Assembly: GCA_963693085.1 (NCBI GenBank)
Contig: OY856409.1
Coordinates: 301,025,558 to 301,089,557, forward strand
Source of the DNA: Alisma plantago-aquatica
Lineage: Eukaryota; Streptophyta; Magnoliopsida; Alismatales; Alismataceae
Reading direction: 5' to 3'
Length of the DNA: 64,000 nt
Position 1 is the first letter of the stretch. Each line of letters starts with the position of its first letter. The notes below the pieces were generated by a model. That model had not been told where the DNA came from and made no database searches. It saw only the letters and a list, made by a program, of their open reading frames with translations. Of this stretch, positions 10,345-21,300 are shown piece by piece. The translations under genes were made by a program, and so were the position numbers.

Positions 10345-12488
10345 ATAGTAGAGGCCGAATTTCATGATCGCACAGTTGTGGTGGATGGCGGAAGCCCGTG
10401 AACCTGATCTTGAGAATCCTAGTAGCGTAACCTAGCGGTGCCACGACTTGACAGGAGACAACGCTGAGAAGAATCAAACTAAAAAGTGTAAATATTACAA
10501 ATCAATCCAACAATATTTTCTTCACATAGAACTAAGTACCCGTTTGTAATTTAGAAAAATGGGTACAAACATTGCAAGGAAACCCCCAAGACAGGTTTTC
10601 CACACATTAACGTTATTTGCGGTCAAAGATGGTCAAACATGAGCAAATTACTTAAACGCCCCTGGTGGACCCATTAATTGATTTCATCTCCATGGGCGGC
10701 GAGACTGGACTTTTGTGTTAGGGATTGAGCTACTTGCGTCCCGTGCCATGGTTTCTCCGAATGAGCTTGGGATCAGGCCATCAGGGTATACCTTCGATCC
10801 AGGCCTCCAGGCGAGTTGGCACACAGCTCATTCTCTCCGCCTCTTCACCCCGGACCTGGCGGGCTACTGCTCTGGTCCTGACGTAGCCGGGAGCCGAGAT
10901 GAGTCTCGTAGGGGAGACGGCCAGGGATGAACCTGATAGTGTCTACTGTGGGCGAAAAGTGGCGGGAAACATCCTGTGATGCCAAGATCAGCAGGCAAAC
11001 ACCTCGCGGAGAGGTATGCGAGGGAGAAAGCAGGTGAAGGATCAGATTGGATGCGTTTAGATCTTGGGAAACGCTGTGTGGCGGATCTCTACAAACTTGT
11101 GAACGAATGAGGAAGAAGACAGCGGCTCTGTGAAGAGGAATCTGAGACTTGGCGGGGGGAAGGATATCCGTGCACATTAATCACAAAATATCTCCCGCTA
11201 TGATTTCCCACTATGGGTTCGACAACGTTTCTGAGATTAGGAGCCTCCGACCTTCTTTCGTCAGCAAACAGAAACAGGGGAGAGCATTGGCGCTTGATGA
11301 TCTGGTAGCATACTAAGATCCGAGACATGATGCATTCATGAAAAGAGAGGGGAAGGTCTATAGATGATTACCAAGTTTTGAATTAACCAGAGGTGATCAC
11401 AGTCGACGCCAATTCGAGCAGCTTGTTCGAGAAGAAGGTTGACTCCATCGCGGTGCTTCGCGATCGCCCATCCGTAATAGAGTGAGGGTAATAGAAGAAA
11501 AGAGAATGGAGAATGTATCTGGATAGATAGGATGGGTATCTGTTATGGAAGAGGGGCAATTCGAGTTTGCAGGTTTACACAGTAGCGGCGCCCTTAGGGT
11601 TCAGTTGGGAGTTTGTAGCTCTGGTCGTTTCATCATGAGAGTGAGAGCTTGTTCGGTTCGGAGGGGATAAAGAGAGTCGTCGGCGGTGAAATCGTGATGA
11701 GATGAGGGAGTATGGCGCGCGTAGCGCGGCCAGAAGCTGCGGCGCAGACCGCGTCTCACCCACCACGGGAAGGACGGAGCTGGGAGACGAAGTCTTTCAG
11801 CCCAATTTCAAAAAAAAAAAAATTCTTCCAGCCCAAACACCTTACTATCCGACCCGGCCGAAGTTCACATGACACGCTTGACACTAAATAGTCGGGGGTC
11901 TAGGTCAAAACAGCAATTCATATGATTTGAAATGAATTAAAACAAATAAACTTGCCTTCTACATTCTAAACCATCATTAAGGGTGTATCCGATATCTGAT
12001 TAAACTCAAAATTGATACTTTAGCTAATTTGGATGTGAAGAACTCAGTTTTGGACTTAGTTTTACAATTTGAAATTACTTGTGTTATATTTATCTCATCG
12101 TACACTTATTCATTTAATTATAATATTAAGCTTAACCTAATGGTTAATTATGGCGATTCCTTTATGATATCTCCAATTCTCTCACTGTAGGATCCTAGGG
12201 TTTTACTAGAGCATTCAATAATGATCGGTACTACCAATTTTCCATAATTCCATTATTTGGGTTATTACATCTTTATGAGTTATGTCCATGAGATACACAT
12301 GAGTCAATTAGGTTAAAAGACCTCAACAAGGTCTAATCTATTCTTAAATATGGAATCACACATACTAAAGGGTATATATATGAAAAGGGTCCCTAAGGGA
12401 GAAAAAGGGAGAATGGATAACACATAGTCGAGTAGGGGCCTAGAAGGATGGAGAATTAGCCTATATGTCTGCAATTGAGTAGGTTACA
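10345..12488. other. Remainder of the composite insert, including a GC-rich segment (about 10650-11830)
   Basis: This stretch is unlike its AT-rich neighbours from about 10650 to 11830, where GC content rises and CpG is frequent. Read on the - strand, 11766-11575 encodes 63 residues beginning MVGETRSAPQLLAALRAPYS, rich in Arg and Ser with few acidic residues at the N-terminus, as in organelle targeting peptides. Downstream on the same strand (about 11390-11455) another frame reads RDGVNLLLEQAARIGVDCDH. No intact gene or family could be recognised. It may be the 5' part of a captured host gene. From 11830 to 12488 the DNA is AT-rich and I see nothing further. Confidence 0.35.
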
Positions 12489-13929
12489 CATCACATGTCG
12501 TTGGATACACTTTGACATCATCAAACACAATCTTAAAACATGGGTTGTTATAACAGTGATGATTGAGTGACTTTGACACATGGGGACTGACTGTGAGTGA
12601 TAGATATGAGATTTGTCCCTCCGACAGGTGTATGATGTCCAAGTCCTCTTGATTAGCGAGACTGAGGAAAGTATGGCCATAGCATGTGAGTCAATATGTG
12701 ATATTGAGCTTACATATATCTCATGTAGTCTGCTCTGGTTCAAGGAAAAATATTGAGTTATAATGAGGATGACTACTCCTACCTCTAGTTCAATCTGGAT
12801 ATCAGTGACAAAGGAACTATACAAATACTGTAACACCATACATAGATCGTAGGTTGAAGTTCTCCAACTTTCCATTTAGTTAGGTAGCAATGATGTGTGA
12901 CTAGGCACCGCTCATTACTTGTGATGTCATAAGTTGTAATGGGCATTCACTACCAACCTAATATGGGACTTATAGGACCACACACATAGGAACTCATCTA
13001 GAAGAGGAGTTTTATCTTGAATGATGATTGAGTTTAAAACTAAAATGTTTAGGTATTCAATTCACACAAAAAATCAACTGTTTGGACTGTCAGACAATCA
13101 ATTTAAGTGTTGAGACTGTCATTTGGAGTGTCAGGCTCATTGTATTGTACATTGGTTGGAATTATGACTGACTTGGGTTGTGAGACTCCTATCTCGCTTG
13201 TGCAAAATAATTGTCTGGCATGGTGCGAGATGTCTGTCTCACATGCACCAAATAGTCATTTTGGGGGTGCAATTCGATTGCACAAAGGATTGGTGTTGAC
13301 GTCATGTTGAGTACTAATTGGAATTGAATTATTGACATATGTGCAAATTGGAAAACACTAGACGATCGTTTCGCTAAGAGAAATGACCGTCTCGCATGCA
13401 AGACAACCGTTTCAGTGCACACAAGTTGTGAAACTTCCATAATTGTTGTAAAAATTTGAGATCTTCTTGTCCTTTCCATTCCCACTTTAGTCCTGTATTG
13501 GCTGGGGATTGGGAACCCTGTCCCTAACCCCTCCTATATATAGAGGGGTAATTGGGGCTTCCCATAACACAACTACAACACCAATAATTGAGAATCAGTT
13601 GCTCTAACAATTATTTTCCTCTCGTGGTTACTCTGGTTGTGGTAACCACGAGAGCCCAGGAAAGTCCTACCCAACAAGGGAGGGATAGCTAAGGGAGAGA
13701 AACAACTGAAGATCATTATTGTTGGAGATCGGGTTGGTGACTAGTACACTAACAGGAGGGACAACTCCTTCCGGTCCATTCTAGCAGGATGATAAGAGTT
13801 TTAGTTGGTTTGTGTGGACTACTCTAGAGGTAGGAGTATGTAGCATCCTGTGATTTGAGGCCTCAGATAAAATGATCTTATAAGGAATGATTGGACTACC
13901 CATATCACCAAGGTGCACCTTTTTTCTGG

Positions 13930-13998
13930 GAGCCCATCGCTAAACAACTTCATAGTTAAGTGTGCTCAGCTTGGAGTAGTACTAGGATTGGTGACCAG
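13930..13998 (+). other. 5S rRNA-like segment in Cassandra LTR 1
   Basis: The stretch 'gagcccatcgc...agttaagtgtgct...ggagtagtactagg' followed by GTGACC matches the central and 3' half of plant 5S rRNA, including the box A-like AGTTAAG and box C-like GGATTGGTGACC of the Pol III internal promoter. It is a retrotransposon part and not a 5S gene: the 5S 5' end and 3' end are not kept. Confidence 0.85.
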
Positions 13999-14467
13999 TC
14001 GGGAAGTTGACCCCGGCTTGCACATGAGTGAGGAAAAAGTGCAGTTAAGGCTAGTAGTGGTTTGTAGGGTCAGTCGTCATTCCTAAAACTCTACTAGAGC
14101 CTTGGGCAGTGGGCTCGGGTGTTACAAATGGTATCAGAGCCAAAACCCCTCCAGTAGGTGGGGCCTAGATGGGCATGACATGTCAGTCTTTGAGTCGTGC
14201 AGTCCAGGCATGTTGGAAAGGGCTATCCATGGTGATGTAGCCACCCTTGCGTTGGTATTTTGTGATTGGGAGCTGGGTGTCCATGAGCTATTCTGGGTCT
14301 ACACTGAAATGGGGCGATATTGTGAGGCCATATAGTTAAGCCTTCACAAGGACATCAAGAGTCTAAGTGGAGGAGATTGTAACATCCCAGGATTTGAGGC
14401 CTCAGATAAAATGATCTTATAAGAAATTATTGGACTACTCATATCACCAAGGTGCACCTCCTTTTCT

Positions 14468-14536
14468 GGGAGCCCATCGCTAAAGAACTCCATAATTAAG
14501 TGTGCTCAACTTGGAGTAAGACTAGGATGGGTGACC
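14468..14536 (+). other. 5S rRNA-like segment in Cassandra LTR 2
   Basis: This is the second copy of the 5S-like segment, with box C-like GGATGGGTGACC intact and box A-like AATTAAGTGTGC. It differs from LTR 1 at a few positions, which gives a rough measure of time since insertion. Confidence 0.85.
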
Positions 14537-14719
14537 AGTCAGGAAGTTGACCCCAACTTGCACATGAGTGAGAAAAAAGTGCAGTTAAGGCTAGTGGTGG
14601 TCTGTAGGGCCAGTCGTCATTCCTGAAACTCTACTAGAGCCCTGGGCAGTGGGCCCAGGTGTTACAGAGTCCTTTGGCTGCTGCTAGGAGGGAAACATCA
14701 ACTCGCAGTCTGTCATGAG

Positions 14720-14850
14720 ATTAGAGAAGTTGTTGTAGTAGTTATTCGAGTCTACTGTCCTTATAGGAGTAGTCAGACGAGTCTTAGAGAAGTCGTTGTA
14801 GTAGTTATCTGAGTCGGATGTCCTTATAGGAGTAGTCAGATGAGTCTCCG
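14720..14850. repeat. Tandem duplication of about 64 bp in the solo LTR
   Basis: Two adjacent units contain 'agagaagt(t/c)gttgtagtagttat', then 'tccttataggagtagtcaga'. The other two LTRs of this family in the window lack the doubling. Confidence 0.8.
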
Positions 14851-15063
14851 TGCAACCAAGAGCTGCACAAACACTATCCAAGATAGAGTGTACATCGACA
14901 TCGACGAGGATTGTTGCTAGACTTACTCTAGGATCAGGTATATCTTTGTGAAACCATCCTTCTCATTGCATAGTTATTGACGTGATCTACTGGTTTATGT
15001 GAAATATGTCAATGAATGTTTTGTTTCTGTTGCCTATCTGGTGTAATATTTCCCTACACTTGG

Positions 15064-15339
15064 TATGTCTTGGGCTGAGCAGAATGCATGGTGGCTCCGT
15101 GTCCTTCTTCCGATGAGGAGATGCCTGACTAGGTTGATGAGGAAGTTGATGTTGATGATGAGGAGGCCACTGAGGATGATGGCCCTGATGATGGTTCTTG
15201 TGATGGCTTTTTTTGTTCCTCTAGTTATTATGGTGATGTTTTTGTCACTGTTTCACCTTTAGATAGTGATGAAGACTATGAGCCTGAGGCTAATGTTGTA
15301 AATGATGACTTGTTGGACATAGATAGCTTACATGTTTAG
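15064..15339 (+). pseudogene. Sirevirus third ORF, acidic C-terminal part
   Basis: Downstream of the solo LTR the third ORF resumes. From about 15112 one frame reads MPD, a stop, then VDEEVDVDDEEATEDDGPDD, then VSPLDSDEDYEPEANVVNDD and a stop near 15339. The strongly acidic tail matches no enzyme motif. It is the natural continuation of the segment ending at 8361, because removal of the solo LTR and one copy of its CTTGG duplication joins the two flanks. About 0.7 kb of non-coding DNA separates it from the 3' LTR. Confidence 0.55.
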
Positions 15340-15726
15340 ATGTTTTAGTTTTTAGCTCTTAGATGTTGATTATATATATCTTTCTTGATTATTTTGTACT
15401 AAAGACATCTGGGCACATTATCTAGGTTGTACTATTTCTATCATCATGTTGCTTTCATCTCTGGCTTGTCCTTGTTTTGAGAACATGCTTATGTGTTGTA
15501 ATCTTAATCCTATGTATCATAACTCTGTGTGTGCTCTATCATATGAGTCATTGGTATGCTTTCCATATTTTGATTATGACACATGTTACTTGCTTCTCTC
15601 TGTTCTCATTTATGTTTGATGTGGGTTATGCACTTGAATGTTTTATCTTATGGTTACATATTTTTGGTTGTGCTTGGATAAGTCTTATTTTTCTACTCTT
15701 CTACCCCCTTACTTTTTTATAATGCC

Positions 15727-15738
15727 AAAAGGGGGAGA
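15727..15738 (+). promoter_or_regulatory. Upstream polypurine signal of the Sirevirus
   Basis: AAAAGGGGGAGATA, preceded by ATGCC, lies 0.3 kb before the 3' LTR. Multiple AGGGGGAG signals upstream of the 3' LTR are a known Sirevirus feature. Confidence 0.65.
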
Positions 15739-16017
15739 TAAGTTTGATGTTTTGAAGCTCAACCATATTGGTTTTACTGCCTATATAATCCTTTTCTTGT
15801 CTGAGTATATGTTTTATCATGTGACTTGCTAAAGGACCATGTAGCATACATGTTATATAGCTTTGTGTAGATAGAATAACTATGTAGGTCAGAGTGAGCA
15901 TAGATTGAGGTGGATCAATTCACATTGTTACAATTTTAAATCCCCTTACAATTCACAAGATTAAGGTATATATTCACATATCCTTTTCAATATGTTGAGG
16001 ATGGTTTTTCATTATCA

Positions 16018-16030
16018 AGAAGGGGGAGAA
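16018..16030 (+). promoter_or_regulatory. Polypurine tract adjoining the Sirevirus 3' LTR
   Basis: AGAAGGGGGAGAA directly abuts the TGTTGG start of the LTR, the expected place for priming of plus-strand DNA. Confidence 0.85.
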
Positions 16031-17491
16031 TGTTGGCTTGAGAGTTATCCATCGTTCATATTTTGATAATGACTCAACCACTCCATTCATATGTATTTAA
16101 TATGTTTGTTAAAGATTGATTTCAGGCATTAGGTACATGAAAATGATCAAATTCACCAAGCCCTAGCTTGTCCAAGTTCAAGTCAAAAGCAATGCAAATG
16201 CACATTTGTGGAAATCACTCCAAACAACCTTATAATATTTTTGTAATCATTTGTGTTGATGATATGCTTGTAATTAAGATGAGAAAAAATATGGGACACT
16301 TAATTCCCACATTTGATCACTCAAAAATCATTTTGGAAAATTTGTCACAACAACTTTGTTGGTCGAGTTTGAATCTCGACCGACTTGTGACAAATTTTCT
16401 GAAATGATTGCATCGGTCAAGTTGTACACTCACAAAACTCAAATGACTGACCTACTGACCAAAGTTGATTTTGGTGAATCGGTCGAGTTACCCCGAGACA
16501 AACTCGACCAATCATTTGAAAATTGGCTTTGCCAGATAGTGGATTGGTCGAGTTACCTTCATTGAAACTCAACTAAATACACTATATGAAAAATGCAGAA
16601 AAACCGATTCCAAGCGTTGGAGTGTTGTTAGAATAGAAAAATGTCTATTGCAAGTTGTAAAACGGTTAGTTTTTGTTCTTAAGTGATCCCACACTCAAAG
16701 GAACACCCCCGTCTATAAATAGGACCTCTTAAAGTTCATTCCAAGGTTACTCATTCATGCTTTCCTTGGTCCTTTTTATATTTGAGTGTGCAAAACCCCT
16801 TTGAGTCCCTTTCTCTCTCTCTTTTTCAAAGCATTTCGTGATTATGAGTGAGTTAGGCATGTTGTAAGAGATCTACCTCATTGTTACTTTGTGAAGCTCT
16901 CCATCTCTCCACTTCCCAATCCCCTTTCTCCATGAGCAAAGGTTGAAGTGATCTTCTCCGAGTGAAGGAGGAGTTGTTGTTCTTCTTCAAGGCTGAAGAA
17001 GGTGTGAAGATCTTCTCCAAGTGAAGGAGAAGGACAAGGCGGAAGATCCAAGAATTTTGGTGGGTAAATCCTCAAGGTTGGAGACTTGTTGCAAGGAGAA
17101 GATGTCCTAGGACAAGGAATCAAGCTGCTTGCAAGAGTGGGTAAGACATGTTGTGAGGTAGAAGTCTAGCTCTTGGATATGTAAGCCCTTGGATGTAAGG
17201 TGGTCTTCTTGTATGTTTTATAATGGAATATTAGTATACATGGGTTGCAAAGTCCTAGAGGTTGACCTCTCTAGGTAGTGGACTGACGGTATCCTAGTTT
17301 GGAGATTGGAACCACTCTAAATACATTGTCCAAGTGTATATTTCAATCTCTCTCATCCTTGCTATGGTTGTTTAGATAGGACTTCAAATTCACTCTTAGC
17401 ATTTGGTTTCAATTGACACAATTTGTAGGTTTAACTATTCTTGTGCAAGTTTTGAAGCTCTATTCACCCCCCTAGAGCCCTAGATCCAACA
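16031..17491 (+). mobile_element. Sirevirus 3' LTR
   Basis: The LTR is 1,461 bp, starts TGTTGGCTTGAG and ends GATCCAACA. A TATA box, TATAAATA, is at 16714-16721. Upstream, 16360-16560 contains several inverted repeats built from TCGAGTT and AACTCGA, including a perfect 9-bp stem GGTCGAGTT/AACTCGACC near 16486-16510. Near the 3' end is CACCCCCCTAGAGCCC. The next bases, CTCGG (17492-17496), are probably one copy of the target duplication. The other copy cannot be found because the 5' end of the element is missing. Confidence 0.85.
16714..16721 (+). promoter_or_regulatory. TATA box of the Sirevirus LTR
   Basis: TATAAATA lies in a CTATAAATAGG context, about 150 bp downstream of the hairpin cluster, at the expected U3/R position. 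The reversed LTR fragment at 8873-9916 has the same motif. Confidence 0.7.
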
Positions 17492-17683
17492 CTCGGGTCA
17501 AGATAGTTCCATTGCTCAGTGGTTGACTTGTTCATCTTGTCAGATTTTAGTACGTATTCTCTTGTTAAATTTGTCCTATAATTCCTTAGAACCCTCCCAC
17601 AGTGTTGCATCACCTTTTTACAATGTAGTTTTCATCCAGGTGAAATTTTCTCTACAAAAGTTCATATACTTAATGGGATATTC

Positions 17684-18236
17684 TTAAAAATAGAATTGTA
17701 AATATCTTTCAAAATAGAACTGTACACAGAGTTCCTTCCATACTAAGTCTTTCATGACTTGAGAAATTTTATGCCAAGATTCTACTGTTACATCTGATTT
17801 GCTATGTGTAAGAACCCATCGATATGCCACAAAAGAACTGTTATTTTTCCCAGTAGCAATTCCTACATCATCAAACTCAATGACTGGCTTTGATCTATTA
17901 TCCCTTTGCTTCACTAACTTGTTCATCATGACGATGCCTCTTATTTTTGCACACTGATGATGGTGCTCAGCAAGCTCAACAAGATCCATAGGGTTCACAT
18001 CCTCAGGGTGCACATCCTCATGCTAAAATTGACAAAAAAAACACATATAAGTCATAAAAAGAATGTAACTTATAAATGTGATAAAACAATACAACAAGAT
18101 AGATATTGTAAAATGCACATCAATTTAATAAAATAATACAACTTACACCAGTTTCATACTCATGGTGCACATCGTCATGATGCTCATCCTCACAGTAATC
18201 ATCTTCACCGTCATCATACTCATGGCCATACGCCAT
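17684..18236 (-). CDS. CACTA second protein, Transposase_24-like, two exons
   Basis: Exon 1 (18236-18147) encodes 30 residues from ATG, very acidic and His-rich. It ends at a consensus donor, GTAAGT (18146-18141). Exon 2 starts after TTTTAG at 18022 and runs in phase to a stop at 17684, giving about 143 residues in total. Exon 2 contains RSKPVIEFDDVGIATGKNNS, VAYRWVLTHSKSDVTVESWH and MKDLVWKELCVQF, which resemble the plant Transposase_24 family (PF03004) linked to CACTA elements. These proteins are thought to bind transposon DNA. The C-terminus may be shortened. The splice sites and family are read by eye. Confidence 0.6.
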
Positions 18237-18329
18237 CTAAAAAATGTCATATCAAAAATAGTCAAACAATAAAATATAAGTGAGAAAGAATGTAAAATGC
18301 ACATCTAACATCTAAAAAAAATAAAAGCA

Positions 18330-21300
18330 TGCCTATAATATATTATTCTTGGTTCAATCAAGATTCCCATTGTGTGATCTCCACACAAATATAAGTTAGT
18401 GTTAGCTTCAACATTTGGTGTTGGCAAGCCAACTGAGAATGGACTGGATTCATCATACTTTTCATATTAATCTTCTTCATCTATAGGGTCTGCAATGAAC
18501 TGCCTTTTACCATGAAGAACAATTGATCATTTTTAATTTATAGGATGATCGATATAAAATAGTTGCTTCACATGTGATGTCATTATGAATAGTTCACCCT
18601 TCTCCCCAATCTTTTTAAAATTCACCTAATGTGAAACCCAATTCATCCACTACAACTCTTTTTGCATTATCAACCCAATTACACCTAATGACTCTAAAAT
18701 CTATGTAGTCAAACTTTTTATTATGTCTTCAATGACACTATGATATGACATTTTATCTTCATGTTGACTCTTGTCCTTCGCACTAGAAAAATACAATGAA
18801 GACGCTTGAAGGTTGACCCCACTGGTTTGGATAACACTCTTATCATCTTTAAATTTTGTGTAATATGAAATTCATTTATGTCAAACCCTTCATAATACAT
18901 AACATTCATTATTGGTTTAAAGGTGAGGCATATGATATCGTCAGTAACATTATTTGGTGTTTGAGATAGTTGATGTAAGACTTTATCTTCAAACCACCTA
19001 ATAAATATCTTGTTATGCTCTAGCAAGCCACACTGAATTGGCTCGAGGATATTTTATCTTGATGAAATTAGTATGTTTGGTGATATAAATACTCACTTTG
19101 TTGATGTTGTGTAAAATATACAAGTATGCTTGTTCTCATAGCTCACAACTAATCAGTTTCACTCGTGCTCCTAAAGTCCCATTTCTGAAATAGTCATCGA
19201 TATTCTTGCCACAAATAGGAGCTTTATTACAACTCAGAAAGTCATTGCAAAATTTCATAACCTCCCTGGACACATGACTCTCAAAAATACTCCCTTAAGG
19301 ATGATAAAGATTTTGAACATCACCTTTAAAAATAGTCAAGTATCATTTAAAACGATACATCCAATGCAAGAAAGTTTGTCCCAACATTTTCACTTTCCTA
19401 GTCAAATGGATAAAAATATGTACCATGATATCAAAGAATAAAGTAGGAAAATACATCTCAAGTTGGCATAGGGTAACGACTATTTCTCTTTGCAACTTAT
19501 CAAGATTCTTAGGATCAATAACTTTGCTGCATAGAGTGTTGAAGAAGAAACAAAGCATGGTGATTGTGAACCTTACATGCTTCAAAAGTATAGATCGAAT
19601 TGCCACAACCAATATTTGTTGCATTAAAGTGTCATAATCATGATATTTAAAACCTATTAGCTTCAGATCCATCATTGATATAAATCTAAGAGTATTGGAA
19701 GAGTATTTTAGTGGTATCTTAACATTAAGCAAACACTCACAAAAAAAAATCTCCTTTCTAGACAACATGTAACAGGTAGGAGGTAATTATATTTTTCAAT
19801 AACTACTAACTTCTTTTCTTAATTCTTTCCTTATGCCCATTTTATGTAGATTCATTCTAGATTCGATGTCATCTTTAGTCTTACTAGGTATATTCAACAG
19901 AGTACCAATGATGTTACCATAGACATTTTCCTCAACATGCAAGACATCGATACAATGACTAACTGCCAAAGAACTCCAATAAGGAAGATCCCGGTGACCT
20001 CTTCTTGTATAAAGATTTATCACTCTGTGTGGGAATAGTACATTGTGATCTCTTGCCAAATTCATTGTCAAAGTCTTTTACTCTTTCATAAACAACCTCC
20101 CCTAATATAAGTTTAGGGCACTCCATTCCTCATTCCATTCATTGAACGCTTTGTGCAACTTTGGTTAAGGATGAAATTTTAGAAGAAACCTTCGATGACA
20201 AGGATATACAATCTTTCTACCATGTTTTAGTCTTATGGAATCAGTGTCCTCCTCACATATAGGGCATGCTTTGGATCCTTTTACGTTGTATCCAAAATAA
20301 TTCCCATATATTGTAAAGTCATTAATAGTGCAAAACAGCATAAGATGCAAACGAAATGTCTCTCTACATGAAGTATTATAGGTCATCACAAGTCATCAAT
20401 TAGAGGTTCAAGATAAACATCGATATCATTGCCAGTTTGTTTAGGGCCCGATATCAACAATGACATCATGATGTACTTATTTTTCATACAGAACTAGGGA
20501 GGAAGATTGTATATAACAATCATAATGGGAAAGTGCTATGTTGGTTGCTCAATGTACCGTATATTTTCATCCCATCAGTACAAATCCAAACTCTTTGATT
20601 CCTAACTTCTTCACCAAATTTAAGGTACAATAAATCAATCTACTTCCATTGTGGGAAATCAGAAGCATGTCAAAGGATCTCATCATTATTTTTCTTTGCC
20701 TCTGCATGTCACGTTAAATTCTCTGCATCCATGGTATTGGAAAATAAATGTTGAAACCATGGTATTATAGGTAGATACCACATCACCTTGGAAGGAGATC
20801 TAGCTTTAGACTTCCCTGAAGTCTTCATTTTATACCTTGACACTCCTCATTTTGCACAATCTTTCAAATTGATATAGTCCTTTTGAAATAATAGACAATC
20901 ATTCGATCATGCATGTATCTTCTTAGCCTCCATTCCCATGGGGCACAAAATTTTCTTAAATTTGTATGTTGAGATTGGAAGCTTGTTGTCTTTAGGGAAG
21001 AATTTCTTTCAACAAAGAAAACAATGACATGAAGCTTTTATCACTCCATCTATTGTTAGCCGTTAGAGTATACAATCTTAATGCAGTGCTCAGCTGCTTA
21101 AGCTTACTACAACCTGAGTATAATGGTCTCTTAGCATCATGTACAATGTTTCTAAATAAGGAAGGTTGATCGGTATGCTCTACCCCACAACTATCTAGCA
21201 TCAACCATGTCTATCAAAATCGGTTCATTCACATCTACATCATTGTCAGCAATTTCTTCTTCAATACAAGTACTACCAATGACATCTAATGAGCTCTTAG

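Larger units (their letters stand above)
13839..14666 (+). mobile_element. Cassandra-type TRIM, complete
   Basis: Two near-identical direct repeats (13839-14126 and 14378-14666, about 288 bp each) start TGTARCATCC and end GTGTTACA. Right after the first comes a primer-binding site, TGGTATCAGAGC (14129-14140), complementary to initiator tRNA-Met. A purine-rich GTGGAGGAGAT precedes the second. The interior is only about 250 bp and non-coding. The flanks GAGTA (13834-13838) and GAGTC (14667-14671) are a 5-bp target duplication with one change. The LTRs contain a 5S rRNA-like segment, the known hallmark of Cassandra. It sits in the solo LTR, whose homologues have an unbroken sequence here. Confidence 0.93.
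8362..15058 (+). mobile_element. Solo LTR of a copia family, carrying two later insertions
   Basis: The sequence starts TGTCGGTATGTATGC and ends CCCTACA, and is flanked on both sides by CTTGG (8357-8361 and 15059-15063), a perfect 5-bp target duplication. It matches, over its parts at 8362-8872, 12489-13838 and 14667-15058, the reverse complement of the LTRs at 33207-35661 and 40937-43181. Without its two inserts it is about 2.2 kb, the same as the right-hand LTR of that element. A TATA-like TATATATA lies near 13532. Sirevirus third-ORF sequence continues on both sides. A solo LTR arises by recombination between the two LTRs of a full element. Confidence 0.9.
1650..17491 (+). mobile_element. 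Sirevirus-type Ty1/copia retrotransposon, 5'-truncated, with nested insertions
   Basis: Order on the + strand is gag (from 1676), protease, integrase, RT, RNase H (to about 6434), a third ORF (from 6930, resuming at 15064), AGGGGGAG polypurine signals and a TG...CA 3' LTR at 16031-17491. A large third ORF after pol and repeated polypurine signals are known Sirevirus traits. RT wording such as [21 protein letters not shown] fits the same group. The 5' LTR, primer-binding site and gag start are missing. A 6.7-kb solo LTR interrupts the third ORF. Every domain has stops or frameshifts, so the copy is dead. Confidence 0.85.

Noticed and set aside
14129..14140. tRNA gene fragment
   Set aside because: TGGTATCAGAGC is the primer-binding site of the TRIM; no tRNA cloverleaf surrounds it.
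14102..14335. 77-codon ORF as a gene
   Set aside because: It spans the Cassandra LTR end, primer site and interior, which are non-coding in this family.
13930..14536. Genuine 5S rRNA genes
   Set aside because: Both 5S-like stretches lie within identical LTRs of a Cassandra TRIM and lack complete 5S ends.
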